64,000 bases of DNA from Flavobacterium sp. SLB02 (GCF_009664855.1 NZ_CP045928.1:2883755-2947754); one strand, 5' to 3'. Counted from the stretch's first letter, positions 1 to 8,767 are shown. Notes: generated by a model not told the origin, from the sequence alone. Translations and numbers: made by a program.

Positions 1-675
1 ACTTTTGACTATATCATTAAAAAATATCAAATTAGCGATCCCGCAATTTTAATAATGTCCCGGATTGTCCGAGGTGCCGATACAGACCGACATGATATTG
101 CCAAAGAATCTGCCGGGCTTTGGGCAATTTCTGCCGGACTTTCGCACAATATTACAGACGATTCTGAATTATTAAAAAACGGAATGATTCTTTACGATGC
201 GCTTTACAGCTGGGCGACGCATCTTTACAAACAAAAGCATTTACAAAATAGTCCTTTCGAAAGTTTACTTCATGAGGTTTATAACAAGTTTTTAAACGAA
301 AAAAAATCAAACAAAAAGATACCTTCATGGGTCAAAGATTTAAAAGAGATTATTCAGGATCAAATAGACGCTCAGTTTACTTTTGATTTAAAGAAAATCT
401 CCAGCGATTTAGAACTAAACCCTTCTTATTTATCACGTGAATTTTCGAAATATTTTGAAGATCTAAATTTTGGTGAATACGTTCGGAAATTACGAATTGA
501 AAAAGCCATAAATCTAATTCAAAACTCAAATTATACACTTACCGAAATTGCCTACATGACGGGATTTTCAGACCAAAGTCACTTTACCAGAATTTTCAAA
601 TTGCATACGGGTAAAAATCCGTCTTCGTATCGGAAAAATGCCTTAAAAAGTAATCCAGATACAAAAGGTAAATAG
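1..675 (+). CDS. AraC-family transcriptional regulator, 5' end outside the window
   Basis: The reading frame is open from base 1, so the true start lies to the left; the ATG at 55 is internal. The last ~100 residues form a typical AraC/XylS DNA-binding domain with two helix-turn-helix units: one around LKKISSDLELNPSYLSREFSKY and a second around the signature TEIAYMTGFSDQSHFTRIFK followed by GKNPSSYR. The N-terminal part shows no recognisable ligand domain in the visible stretch. It is followed 58 bases later by a small exported protein on the same strand, and the SDR and flavoprotein genes beyond are plausible targets, but no operator is visible. Family is certain, target unknown. Confidence 0.88.
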   Translation, partial: TFDYIIKKYQISDPAILIMSRIVRGADTDRHDIAKESAGLWAISAGLSHNITDDSELLKNGMILYDALYSWATHLYKQKHLQNSPFESLLHEVYNKFLNEKKSNKKIPSWVKDLKEIIQDQIDAQFTFDLKKISSDLELNPSYLSREFSKYFEDLNFGEYVRKLRIEKAINLIQNSNYTLTEIAYMTGFSDQSHFTRIFKLHTGKNPSSYRKNALKSNPDTKGK

Positions 676-733
676 CATTCTATTTATCAATATAAAGTCG
701 TGATAGTTTTGTTTTTTCTAAAACCAAACTATT

Positions 734-1234
734 ATGAATTCATTGAAATACCTTTTTATTTTAATTCTAATTGCATCAAAATCAGCGGCATTTGCTCAAA
801 CTACTTATCCCAAAATTACCGGCTATTTTGGCATCCTTCACCCTATTGTAATGATTAGTAATGAACAAACCAACTTGAATTTCAGGGATTATTATGCGGT
901 AGGTTTCCCAACAGGAATAAACATTTGGAAAAGCTCTAAAATAGGGTTTTCGTTTGAAATTGTTCCCAATATAAAAGCCGAAGACGGTCATGATAAAGTG
1001 ACCAACATATTATTTCATCCGGGCGTTTTGGTCGCTTTGGGAAAAGGCTACACTTTTGCAGGAAGGGCTGCTTTTGAAAGCGGAGGAAGATATGGCTTTA
1101 CGCCTGTTATAAATAAAACGGTTATAAAAAGTGAGAATTGCAGCTATTTTGTAGCGGTTCCTTTTCCAGTTCGATTTGGAAACGATCATCCCGCAACTTT
1201 TACAGTAGGTTTTCAATTCGGAATTGCTTTTTAA
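734..1234 (+). CDS. Small exported (probably outer-membrane) protein of unknown function
   Basis: 166 residues. The N-terminus is a clear Sec signal peptide (positively charged start, leucine/isoleucine core, cleavage probably after AFA before QTTYP). The mature part alternates polar and hydrophobic residues with many glycines and aromatics and ends in FGIAF, a terminal phenylalanine as in outer-membrane beta-barrels. At ~145 mature residues it would be a small barrel. I do not recognise a named family. It follows the AraC regulator closely and may be co-transcribed or controlled by it. Confidence 0.7.
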   Translation: MNSLKYLFILILIASKSAAFAQTTYPKITGYFGILHPIVMISNEQTNLNFRDYYAVGFPTGINIWKSSKIGFSFEIVPNIKAEDGHDKVTNILFHPGVLVALGKGYTFAGRAAFESGGRYGFTPVINKTVIKSENCSYFVAVPFPVRFGNDHPATFTVGFQFGIAF

Positions 1235-1404
1235 ACATCACTAAGTCAACTGATTAATCATCAAAAAAAAGACAAACTCACTTCCGTAATAAAATATAAT
1301 TCCTTATATTTCAAACACTTAAAAAAGACAAACAATTACTTATAATACAGGAGTAATTGCGAAGTCTACGTAGTTCTTTTGAAACATAACTAATTTTTTA
1401 TTCT

Positions 1405-2811
1405 ATGGAAACAAAGTTTGATATCATTGTTATTGGTTCCGGACCTGGCGGTTACGCATCGGCCATCAGATGTTCGCAATTGGGTTATAAAACAGCTATC
1501 GTCGAAAAATACAAAGCCTTAGGCGGCACTTGCACCAATGTAGGATGCATACCCACAAAAGCGCTTCTTGACAGTACAGAACATTATCATGAAGCGGCCA
1601 CCAAATTTGCCACTCACGGAATCATAACAGGAAAATTAAGTCTGGACTTTCCGCAATTCATCAAAAGAAAATCAGAAGTTGTCGAGCAAAATATTGCCGG
1701 ACTGAACTTTTTGATGAAGAAGAATAAGATCGAGGTTTTTGAAGGATTTGCTTCTTTTTTAAACGATAAAGAAATCAGCGTAAAAGCAACAGACGGTTCT
1801 TCCTCTACCATTTCCGCCACTTATTACATTATTGCAACGGGCTCAAAACCCGCTACAATTCCCGGAGTCGAAATCGATAAAAAACGAATCATAACTTCGA
1901 CAGAAGCACTTTCGCTTCCGGACAAACCCAAAACAATGGTCATTATTGGTGGTGGCGTTATTGGTGTAGAAATGGCTTCGATTTATGCCCGAATTGGTGC
2001 TGAAGTTACTATAATCGAATATTTCGACAGCCTGATCCCAACAATGGATAAAGAACTTGGCAAAGAACTCAAAAAAATATTTACCAAACAAAATATCAAA
2101 ATTTTACTCAGCCATAAAGTACAATCGGCAAAAAATAATGGCAAAAATGCAACCGTTACTTTTCTTGATACTGCAAATGCTACACAAGAAATTACTGCCG
2201 ATTATTGCCTGGTTGCCGTGGGTAGAAAACCGTATACAGAAGGTTTAGGATTAGAAAACACCAAAGTAGAAGTAGATTCGAAAGGCCGAATCGTAACGAA
2301 TGAAAAGCTGCAAACCAAATCCGAAAATATTTATGCTATTGGCGATGTTGTTGCCGGAGCCATGCTCGCCCATAAAGCTGAGGAAGAAGGAATATTTGTT
2401 GCCGAAACGATCAACGGGCAAAAACCGCACATCAATTACAAATTAATTCCCGGAGTGGTTTATACCTGGCCGGAAGTCGCTTCTGTAGGCTATACCGAAG
2501 AGGAACTGAAAGAAAAAGGGATCGAATATCGTGTGGGGAAATTTCCGTTTTCGGCAAGTGCCAGAGCAAGAGCAGCATTAGAAAAAGATGGTTTCTCGAA
2601 AGTACTTTCAGATCCTAAATACGGCGAACTTTTAGGCATGCACATCATTGGCCCACGAGCCGCAGATCTGATTGCACAAGGCGTAATAGGAATGGAATAT
2701 GAAGTGACTGACGAAGATATGTTTAGAATTTCATACGCCCACCCCACTTACTCTGAAACCCTGAAAGAAGCTTATATGATTGCATCGGGGCAAGGGGCGA
2801 TTAATATTTAA
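1405..2811 (+). CDS. lpdA: Dihydrolipoyl dehydrogenase (E3)
   Basis: 468 residues, the usual length of E3. It reoxidises dihydrolipoamide of 2-oxoacid dehydrogenase or glycine cleavage complexes with NAD. Seen in order: FAD-binding GSGPGG (12-17); redox-active disulfide in GGTCTNVGCIP (Cys43 and Cys48); NAD-binding GGGVIGVE near 183; second FAD motif YAIGD near 312; C-terminal dimer domain with the catalytic His446 and Glu451 in HPTYSE. No E1, E2 or glycine-cleavage gene is adjacent, so it is a stand-alone E3 and the complex it serves cannot be told from context. A second lpd copy elsewhere in the genome is likely. Confidence 0.95.
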   Translation: METKFDIIVIGSGPGGYASAIRCSQLGYKTAIVEKYKALGGTCTNVGCIPTKALLDSTEHYHEAATKFATHGIITGKLSLDFPQFIKRKSEVVEQNIAGLNFLMKKNKIEVFEGFASFLNDKEISVKATDGSSSTISATYYIIATGSKPATIPGVEIDKKRIITSTEALSLPDKPKTMVIIGGGVIGVEMASIYARIGAEVTIIEYFDSLIPTMDKELGKELKKIFTKQNIKILLSHKVQSAKNNGKNATVTFLDTANATQEITADYCLVAVGRKPYTEGLGLENTKVEVDSKGRIVTNEKLQTKSENIYAIGDVVAGAMLAHKAEEEGIFVAETINGQKPHINYKLIPGVVYTWPEVASVGYTEEELKEKGIEYRVGKFPFSASARARAALEKDGFSKVLSDPKYGELLGMHIIGPRAADLIAQGVIGMEYEVTDEDMFRISYAHPTYSETLKEAYMIASGQGAINI

Positions 2812-2865
2812 ATTACAATTTTAAAATTACAATAGGATTCTCAAATGAAAATTATGATTTGAATT

Positions 2866-2946
2866 AGGAGCTATCCTGCTATTCACTTGTATCTTTTGTG
2901 GCGAACACCGCCACAAAAGGATACCGCTTCTATCAGGGCTAGGGCT
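2866..2946. repeat. Dispersed imperfect-palindrome element (copy 1)
   Basis: Between lpdA and the SDR gene. The core is a hairpin: left arm 2890-2903 and right arm 2909-2923 pair over about 14 positions with one bulge, around a 5-base loop (core arms TTTTGTGGCG and CGCCACAAAA). It is flanked by GGAGCTATCCTGC on the left and ACCGCTTCTATCAGGG on the right. Read on the minus strand it has the same order of blocks as the element at 40942-41016 (CCCGATAGAA, GTATCC, hairpin, AAGATA, AGC/ACGGGA). It lacks a T-run, so it is a poor terminator by itself. Confidence 0.7.
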
Positions 2947-3010
2947 CTCGTTTTCAAAATAAATTTTAAGTAAAAACATTTTATATTTCACAAAACACCT
3001 CTTACGAAAA

Positions 3011-3766
3011 ATGAAAACTTCAAACAACACTATTCTAATTACTGGCGGCGGATCAGGAATTGGATACGAAATTGCAAAACTATTTTCTGCTGATAACAAA
3101 ATAATTATTACAGGAAGAAATGCCGAAAAACTGGAAAAAGCGGTTTTGAGTTTAAAAAATGTAACCGGAATCGTTTCAGACATTAACAATGAAGCCGATG
3201 TGACTAAATTAACCAAACAATTAAATGAAGATTTTCCTAACCTTAATATAGTCATCAACAATGCCGGTTTAGCCCACTATTTTAAACTAACGGATGAAAA
3301 TGCCAATGCATTCGAAAAAGCCAGCGAAGAAATCCTGACCAATTATCTTTCGATAGTAAGACTGACCGAAAAATTGCTTCCTTTGCTTCAAAAACAGCCC
3401 GAAGCTGCTTTTGTAAATGTTTCGTCTATTGCTGCCTTTTCTCCCGGATATACACTACCGGGTTATGCGATAAGCAAAGCGGCGCTTCACTCCTATTCTC
3501 AGGTATTAAGAGTTTCACTTGAAAAACATGAGAAACGACCACTTGTAAAAGTTTTTGAATTGATGCCTCCTTTAGTAAATACCGAATTTTCTAAATCAAT
3601 TGGTGGCGAAAATGGCATAAGCCCGGAACAAGTCGCTTTAGATCTTAAAAAAGGATTCGAAAATGAAACCTACGAAATTCACGTTGGCGCAACAGCTGAT
3701 TTTTATAAACTGTATCTTTCTTCTCCGGAAGATGCCTTACAGGCGATAAATGCGAATCGAAAATAA
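3011..3766 (+). CDS. Short-chain dehydrogenase/reductase (DltE-like SDR)
   Basis: 251 residues, a classical SDR. Seen: dinucleotide-binding TGGGSGIG at 11-18, NNAG at 83-86, catalytic Ser in NVSS near 138, and YAISK with Tyr152 and Lys156. The closest family I can name from the pattern is the DltE-type (COG3967) oxidoreductases, whose physiological substrates are mostly unknown. Cytosolic, NAD(P)-dependent. It stands alone on the plus strand after a palindromic element; the AraC regulator 2.3 kb upstream may control it, which is inference only. Confidence 0.9.
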   Translation: MKTSNNTILITGGGSGIGYEIAKLFSADNKIIITGRNAEKLEKAVLSLKNVTGIVSDINNEADVTKLTKQLNEDFPNLNIVINNAGLAHYFKLTDENANAFEKASEEILTNYLSIVRLTEKLLPLLQKQPEAAFVNVSSIAAFSPGYTLPGYAISKAALHSYSQVLRVSLEKHEKRPLVKVFELMPPLVNTEFSKSIGGENGISPEQVALDLKKGFENETYEIHVGATADFYKLYLSSPEDALQAINANRK

Positions 3767-3918
3767 TTTTTGAGGTTTTAGGTTTTCCCAACCTTTGTCA
3801 AAGTTTTACACATAGAGTATAAGGAACTTTTGTGAAATCCGAATTTTAAAGTTGGTATACGCATTTTTGTCATTTCATAAATGACTAAGTTGTCACCTAA
3901 TTTAATTTCTATCTTCAA

Positions 3919-4000
3919 ACATAGCCCGTGGTTTCAACCACAGGAGCGCAATACGAGGCGCGATAATATGCCACCCCGTGGTTGAAACCACGGGCTATGT
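3919..4000. repeat. REP-like element: pair of inverted hairpins
   Basis: Two 23-base arms, 3919-3941 and 3978-4000, are perfect reverse complements separated by 36 bases. Each arm contains its own small hairpin, GTGGTT-TC-AACCAC, flanked by CCC/GGG. This two-hairpin layout is that of REP/BIME elements mobilised by REP-associated tyrosine transposases; no such transposase gene is in the window. The remainder of the 3767-4087 gap shows no gene. Confidence 0.85.
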
Positions 4001-4087
4001 CTGACAAGTTTACAAGTAAAAACTTTAACAAAAATGCGCAAACAAACTTGAAACGTGAAACAAAAAAACTGAAATAATCCAATCCTT

Positions 4088-4561
4088 TTATATCTTAATC
4101 TCAAAAATCCTGACGAAATTACGCTCTAACTTTTTTCTCTTTCTTTCTTCTTTCCATCTTGAATAAAAAATAAGAATAAGAAGAAACAAACTCACAATTG
4201 TAGTGGCTCTTCTAAGACCTCTTCCAAAAAAAAGGAAAAATACATTAATAATTATTAAAAAAACTACCGGAGAAAATCTTGTCCAGATCAACTGGAACTT
4301 ACTGTTGGGTTCAACGATATAACTTACGTTAACCCTATTATTGATATTCTTGTAATTTCCTCTTATAATAAAATAAGTTGGTGAAGTTCTCGAATTTAGA
4401 GTCAATCGAAAACTTTTCTCATCAAAAAGTCCGTAGAAAGGCTTTGTACCTCCAAATCTGGGAAATATTATAAAGAGACTTAAGTTTGCTTTTAGAGAAC
4501 CAATTTCTGTGTTAGTTTGTAATCTAGTTCTAAATTCAGCCAGACTGAGTTTTGATTCCAT
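4088..4561 (-). CDS. Hypothetical protein with two C-terminal membrane segments
   Basis: 157 residues, no family recognised. The first ~95 residues are soluble and rich in beta-type sequence; then two hydrophobic helices follow (around 96-113 and 119-133), separated by GRGLRRATT, and the tail is strongly basic (WKEERKRKKLER), suggesting a cytoplasmic C-terminus. Start is the ATG at 4561. It lies 22 bases after the LprI-like gene on the same strand, so the two are probably co-transcribed with the TlpA-like gene upstream. Confidence 0.55.
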   Translation of the reverse strand: MESKLSLAEFRTRLQTNTEIGSLKANLSLFIIFPRFGGTKPFYGLFDEKSFRLTLNSRTSPTYFIIRGNYKNINNRVNVSYIVEPNSKFQLIWTRFSPVVFLIIINVFFLFFGRGLRRATTIVSLFLLILIFYSRWKEERKRKKLERNFVRIFEIKI

Positions 4562-4583
4562 TTAAGCTATTTATTTAAAGCAA

Positions 4584-4988
4584 CTATATTCTTTTTATAA
4601 GTTCTTTGACTCTCGCGAAAACGTAATTTGCTTTTTCATCAAAAACTACCATATCAAAATCACTGCTTCCTTCTATAAAATGACCTTCTTTTTTGGTATC
4701 AGAATATACTTTCTCAAAATACAGATCGCGTTTCTTTATCCAGTCTAATTGTTCTTTTTTTAATTTTGATTGTTCTTTAGAACTCAATTTAAGTTTTAAA
4801 TTCTTGTACACCACATTCAATAAACTATCCGATTGATTGTAATATTCAATTGCACAATTTTTCATACCGCTACCGTTGTTTAAACAACTTTGATAGGAGG
4901 TTTTCACTTTATTAACGGTTTCCATTGTTTGTGCATTACTCTGAAACACAACCAAAATAAAGAATAGTAGTGCTGATTTTTGAATCAT
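4584..4988 (-). CDS. Exported LprI/DUF1311-type protein
   Basis: 134 residues from the ATG at 4988. I prefer this start to the in-frame ATG at 5015 because it puts a normal signal peptide (MIQKSALLFFILVVFQSNAQ) at the N-terminus. The mature part carries two spaced cysteines (QSCLNNGSGMKNCAIEYYNQSD) followed by LKLSSKEQSKLKKEQLDWIKKRD, the pattern of the LprI N-terminal (DUF1311) family. Some members inhibit lysozyme; whether this one does is unknown. Periplasmic. Neighbours are small exported proteins. Confidence 0.72.
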   Translation of the reverse strand: MIQKSALLFFILVVFQSNAQTMETVNKVKTSYQSCLNNGSGMKNCAIEYYNQSDSLLNVVYKNLKLKLSSKEQSKLKKEQLDWIKKRDLYFEKVYSDTKKEGHFIEGSSDFDMVVFDEKANYVFARVKELIKRI

Positions 4989-5064
4989 GATTATATCGTC
5001 ATTTATTGTTATCACTTTTTTTGAAATAGCAATATACTCAAAGTTTTGATTACTTGCAGTTTTT

Positions 5065-5559
5065 TTACTGCGCTGTCAACAAACTTTTAAGCATCTCTTC
5101 CAAAGCTTTTCCGTGAATATTTTTAGCCAGAATAATTCCGTTTTTGTCTATTAAAAAGTTCAATGGTACAGATTGAAGCATATAATCGCCCACAACAGGA
5201 GAATTCCAGTATTTCAAATCACTTACTTGTGTCCATGTCAATTTTTGCTTTGCGATAGCGGCCAGCCAAAGCGGCTTTTTAGTATCCATAGAAACGCTGT
5301 AAATAGAAAACTTGCCCGCATAGATATTGTTCAATTTTATTAATTGCGGCTGTTCTTTGATACAAGGCCCGCACCATGATGCCCAAAAGTCTACTAAAAC
5401 CAAATCTCCTCTTAAAGAGGAAAGTGCCACATTATTTCCTTTTGTATCCGGAAGATCGATTTCAGGAGCAATATCTCCAACATCTGTTCCTACTACCTGA
5501 GCTTTTGACGTCGTTGTGATACACAATAAAAGTCCTAGAATAAGTAAAATTTTCTTCAT
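5065..5559 (-). CDS. TlpA/ResA-like periplasmic thioredoxin
   Basis: 164 residues. Signal peptide at 1-20 (MKKILLILGLLLC..., cleaved near SKA-QV). The mature protein is an AhpC/TSA-Redoxin thioredoxin fold with LVDFWASWCGPCIKEQP; the redox pair is Cys62 and Cys65 of WCGPC. The cis-proline region appears as QSVPLNFLIDKNG. Such proteins reduce disulfides on exported proteins or apocytochromes; this one is probably a periplasmic disulfide reductase. First gene of a likely three-gene minus-strand unit. Confidence 0.9.
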   Translation of the reverse strand: MKKILLILGLLLCITTTSKAQVVGTDVGDIAPEIDLPDTKGNNVALSSLRGDLVLVDFWASWCGPCIKEQPQLIKLNNIYAGKFSIYSVSMDTKKPLWLAAIAKQKLTWTQVSDLKYWNSPVVGDYMLQSVPLNFLIDKNGIILAKNIHGKALEEMLKSLLTAQ

Positions 5560-5789
5560 AGTTTGATTAAGTTATTTATTTGGGGATTTGTTTTTTTTTA
5601 TCTCGCAATTTTCTCATTTGCAGAATCACGCGTGTGATTTCTATCCCATCGAAATGACAAGTTTGTGGTTAGCCTTTGTGAGATTAATTTTCACAAGCAA
5701 ATATAATTTTTCTTTATTAAAATCCTCCACTGTTTCATACAACTTCCTTTTCTCCATCTTAATTTTTTGCTAAATAATTATCTCCTTAA

Positions 5790-5819
5790 TTGGTATATCG
5801 GGAAAAGTCGATATATTTG
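5790..5819 (+). promoter_or_regulatory. Promoter with overlapping palindromic operator for the arsR-type/OYE operon
   Basis: TTG at 5790-5792, 19-base spacer, TATATTTG at 5812-5819: a good Bacteroidota promoter. The inverted repeat TATATCG (5794-5800) / CGATATA (5809-5815) covers the spacer and the -7 box, the expected place for an autoregulatory ArsR operator. The ATG at 5824 is only 5 bases beyond the -7 element, so the transcript would have almost no 5' leader. Confidence 0.72.
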
Positions 5820-5823
5820 CGCC

Positions 5824-6126
5824 ATGGAACCAATAGAAATCTTTAAAGCGCTCTCCAACAAATCCAGATTGCAAATGCTGGAATGGTTAAAAGAGCCTGA
5901 AATCAATTTTCCGGATCAGCTCCAGCATGCTGGATTTGAGCACGGAGTTTGCGTTGGACAAATACAAGCCAAGGCTGGGCTAACGCAATCGACTGTTTCT
6001 GAATATCTCTCTATTTTACAACGCGCCGGATTTATAGAATCTAAACGTGTTGGACAATGGACTTACTATAAACGCAACGAAGGTGCCTTTGAAGCACTCA
6101 GTAACTTAATTCAATCTAATTTGTAA
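5824..6126 (+). CDS. ArsR-family winged-helix repressor
   Basis: 100 residues from the ATG at 5824; the open frame extends upstream through the promoter, but MEPIEIFKALSNKSRLQML is the standard ArsR N-terminus. The recognition helix is in AKAGLTQSTVSEYLSILQRAGFI, followed by the beta-wing (KRVGQWTYYKRN). The cysteine in HGVCVGQIQ is at the usual start of the helix before the recognition helix, but the metal pair CxC of ArsR/SmtB proteins is absent, so it more likely senses a redox or organic signal. It overlaps its own operator region and lies 6 bases ahead of the Old Yellow Enzyme gene, which it probably represses. Confidence 0.88.
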   Translation: MEPIEIFKALSNKSRLQMLEWLKEPEINFPDQLQHAGFEHGVCVGQIQAKAGLTQSTVSEYLSILQRAGFIESKRVGQWTYYKRNEGAFEALSNLIQSNL

Positions 6127-6132
6127 ATTACT

Positions 6133-7239
6133 ATGAGTACAAACAACCTGTTTTCGCCATTTAACTTAAAAACGTTAAATCTTAAAAATAGAATCGTAAT
6201 GGCGCCAATGACGCGCTCATTTTCTCCAAACGGAGTTCCAACTGACGAAGTAGCTTCTTACTACCAAAAAAGAGCCGAAGGCGAAGTTGGTTTAATATTA
6301 TCTGAAGGAACTGTTATCAACAGAGCTTCATCATCTAATGATGCTAATGTGCCGCATTTTCATGGGGACTTAGCTTTAAACGGATGGAAAAAAGTGATCG
6401 ACGAAGTTCACGCTGCCGGAGGTGCTATGGGACCACAAATTTGGCATATGGGAATTATGGACAATCACCATTCTGGATGGGTGCCACCGGTTCCTTTTGA
6501 AGGTCCGTCGGGATTAAACCGTCCTGATTTTAGAAATGGTGTTTCCATGACTGAAAAAGATATCGAAGATACCATTCTTGCTTTTGGTCAGGCTGCAGCC
6601 GATGCTAAAAGATTAGGTTTTGATACGATCGAAATTCACGGAGCTCACGGTTATTTGATCGATCAGTTCTTTAGAGCCGAAACGAATTTACGTGAGGATA
6701 TTTACGGTGGAAAAACACTTCCGGAACGTAACCGTTTTGCTATTGAAGTAGTAAAAGAAATCAGAAAACAAGTAGGGAATGATTTTGCTGTAATCATGCG
6801 TTTTTCTCAATTTAAACCTTCTGATTATAATTATAAACTGGCTAAAAATCCACAGGAATTAGAAGCATGGTTAACACCTTTTGTTGATGCTGGTGTTGAT
6901 ATTTTACATTGTTCTCAACGTCGTTTCTGGGAACCTGAATTCGAAGAATCTGATTTGAACTTTGCGGGCTGGGCTAAAAAAGTAACCGGAGCGCCAACTA
7001 TTACAGTAGGTTCTGTTGGTCTTTCTGGTGATTTCTTTGGTGCATTTGCAGGAGAAAGTTCTCAACCAACTTCTCTGGAGGAATTAAACAGACGTTTCGA
7101 CAGAGGCGATTTTGATTTAGTTGCTGTAGGAAGACCTCTTTTATCTGACCCGAATTGGGTGGCTAAAATCAAAGCGGGTAAAACGGATGAATTGAAAGGT
7201 TTTAGCAAAGAAGCTTTGGGAGCTTTGGTTTTAGAATAA
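6133..7239 (+). CDS. Old Yellow Enzyme-family NADH:flavin oxidoreductase (alkene reductase)
   Basis: 368 residues, FMN-binding TIM barrel. Seen: N-terminal LKNRIVMAPMTRS, FMN/substrate region QIWHMG, the signature IEIHGAHGYLIDQFF with the substrate-binding His pair, NLREDIYGG, and the C-terminal phosphate site VAVGRPLLSDPNW. Enzymes of this family reduce activated C=C bonds (enones, quinones, nitro compounds) with NAD(P)H. It forms a two-gene operon with the ArsR regulator, which suggests induction by electrophilic or redox-active compounds. Confidence 0.93.
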   Translation: MSTNNLFSPFNLKTLNLKNRIVMAPMTRSFSPNGVPTDEVASYYQKRAEGEVGLILSEGTVINRASSSNDANVPHFHGDLALNGWKKVIDEVHAAGGAMGPQIWHMGIMDNHHSGWVPPVPFEGPSGLNRPDFRNGVSMTEKDIEDTILAFGQAAADAKRLGFDTIEIHGAHGYLIDQFFRAETNLREDIYGGKTLPERNRFAIEVVKEIRKQVGNDFAVIMRFSQFKPSDYNYKLAKNPQELEAWLTPFVDAGVDILHCSQRRFWEPEFEESDLNFAGWAKKVTGAPTITVGSVGLSGDFFGAFAGESSQPTSLEELNRRFDRGDFDLVAVGRPLLSDPNWVAKIKAGKTDELKGFSKEALGALVLE

Positions 7240-7311
7240 GTTTTTTAAAAAAAAGGGACAAAGGTTCAAAGGCTCAGAGGGACAAAGTTTTTCTAGAGTG
7301 GTCTAAATACA

Positions 7312-7343
7312 AAAGGGATGAAACTTTAAAGTTTCATCCCTTT
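7312..7343. terminator. Terminator after the OYE gene
   Basis: A perfect 32-base palindrome, arms AAAGGGATGAAACTTT and its complement, followed by TTTT. It lies 72 bases past the OYE stop codon. Confidence 0.8.
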
Positions 7344-7474
7344 TTTTATATCTATAAGATAATTAAAATTTGGAGATGCAAAAATACAAACATTCAAACG
7401 ACAAAATTTTTCGTGTTTAGGACTTTCCCCTTTGAACCTTTGTAACTTTGAACCTATGTCCCTTTAAAAAAAAC

Positions 7475-7508
7475 AAAGGGATGAAAACATGAAATTCCAT
7501 CCCTTTTT
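7475..7508 (-). terminator. Terminator after the acyltransferase gene
   Basis: AAAGGGATG and CATCCCTTT pair around a loop, and on the minus strand a run of T follows. The arms share GGGATGAAA with the palindrome at 7312, so the convergent genes end in related hairpins. The rest of 7240-7633 is filled by the 'ttcaaaggttcaaagggacaaag' type of degenerate repeat and holds no gene. Confidence 0.65.
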
Positions 7509-7633
7509 TGAATATCTATAACTAACAAAATTAAGAAATTCAAGATCTTTATACAGGTTCAGAGTTACAAGGTTCAAAGTAGTAAAGTTTCCCCTTTGTC
7601 CCTCTAAGCCTTTGAACCTTTGTCCCTTCTCTA

Positions 7634-8767
7634 TTAAGAAACTTTTCTTTTTTGAAATTTATTCTGAAGCCAATTGCGTACGGGTTCATCGTAGAATTTC
7701 AAACATAAAATGGCAATTACAATGCTTGAAACCAAAACTCCGATTCCCACCATATAACCGTTTTTCAAAGAAACTTTATTATCTATTACCCAGGCAGTAT
7801 ACCAGTAAATTAAAGGATAATGTATAATATAAATTGGATATGAAATATCGCCAAGAGCTTTGCATATTTTAATAGAAATTGCATTTTTGATCTGTCCTCC
7901 TGCTCCAATAGCAACAATTAAAGGAAAGAAAAGAATAATAACAACTGATTCGTATAAACCATTCATCCATAAAGTATTTTCATCGCCAATTCTTGGTATC
8001 GAAAAAATAACCACAATTAGAATACTGCAAATCCAGAAAGCGCCTTTTAAGTGAATTAACTTTCCTAATCTTGAAAGTAAAACTCCGGCAAAAAACGGAT
8101 ATAATAAACGGGTAAAACCAACATTCATTTGCTGCAGATTTAAAGACCAGCCTCCAATTACATCTCCATTTGGTCCAAAAACAGTATAGTTAATTAGCAT
8201 TGCTGCGAATATAAAAACCAAGATTCCCAGGACTTTATTCGAAAATTTACGAAATAATACAGCATATAAAATATTGGCAATATATTCGAAGAATAATGAC
8301 CATGCCGGCCCGTTAAGCGGATGCATTTCGCCCCAGCCTCTAATTTCTAATGATGGCGGAATTGGAAGTAATGTAAACCCAATTACCATGGTTAGGATCA
8401 CTTTCCAAACTTCCATTCCGGCAATTAACGGAAAAAGATTGGATGCCTGAAAATAGTAGAAAATAGCTCCAATGATCATTCCCATAATAACCATAGGTTG
8501 TAAACGAATTAAACGTCGCTTATAAAATTCCCATTGGGTCATTTTTCCCCAACGATCGTCGTAAGCATATGCTACAACAAATCCTGATAAAAGGAAAAAG
8601 AAATCTACGGCGAGATAACCGTGATTGATAATTTGTGCAAAGCGGCTCCCTCCGTTATGGGCTTCAAAAATGTGAAAAATCACTACTAAAATCGCTGCAA
8701 CCCCTCGCAAGCCGTCCAGAATTTCATAATGTTTTTTAGGTTTAATATCAATAGAAACTGAGCTCAT
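7634..8767 (-). CDS. Membrane acyltransferase 3 family protein (OafA/YrhL type)
   Basis: 377 residues with about ten hydrophobic segments. The family signature is at the N-terminus: YEILDGLRGVAAILVVIFHI, with the catalytic histidine in FH, followed by the membrane motif LAVDFFFLLSGFVVAYAY and the Arg-rich FYKRRLIRLQP. Members O-acylate sugars of cell-surface polysaccharides, antibiotics or exported glycans using acyl-CoA. There is no glycan operon next to it, so the substrate is unknown. Single gene, convergent with the OYE operon. Confidence 0.9.
   Translation of the reverse strand: MSSVSIDIKPKKHYEILDGLRGVAAILVVIFHIFEAHNGGSRFAQIINHGYLAVDFFFLLSGFVVAYAYDDRWGKMTQWEFYKRRLIRLQPMVIMGMIIGAIFYYFQASNLFPLIAGMEVWKVILTMVIGFTLLPIPPSLEIRGWGEMHPLNGPAWSLFFEYIANILYAVLFRKFSNKVLGILVFIFAAMLINYTVFGPNGDVIGGWSLNLQQMNVGFTRLLYPFFAGVLLSRLGKLIHLKGAFWICSILIVVIFSIPRIGDENTLWMNGLYESVVIILFFPLIVAIGAGGQIKNAISIKICKALGDISYPIYIIHYPLIYWYTAWVIDNKVSLKNGYMVGIGVLVSSIVIAILCLKFYDEPVRNWLQNKFQKRKVS

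Noticed and set aside
5588-5773. 61-codon plus-strand frame upstream of the ArsR gene
   Set aside because: Low-complexity Phe/Leu/Ser sequence over a T-rich intergenic region; ends within the promoter.
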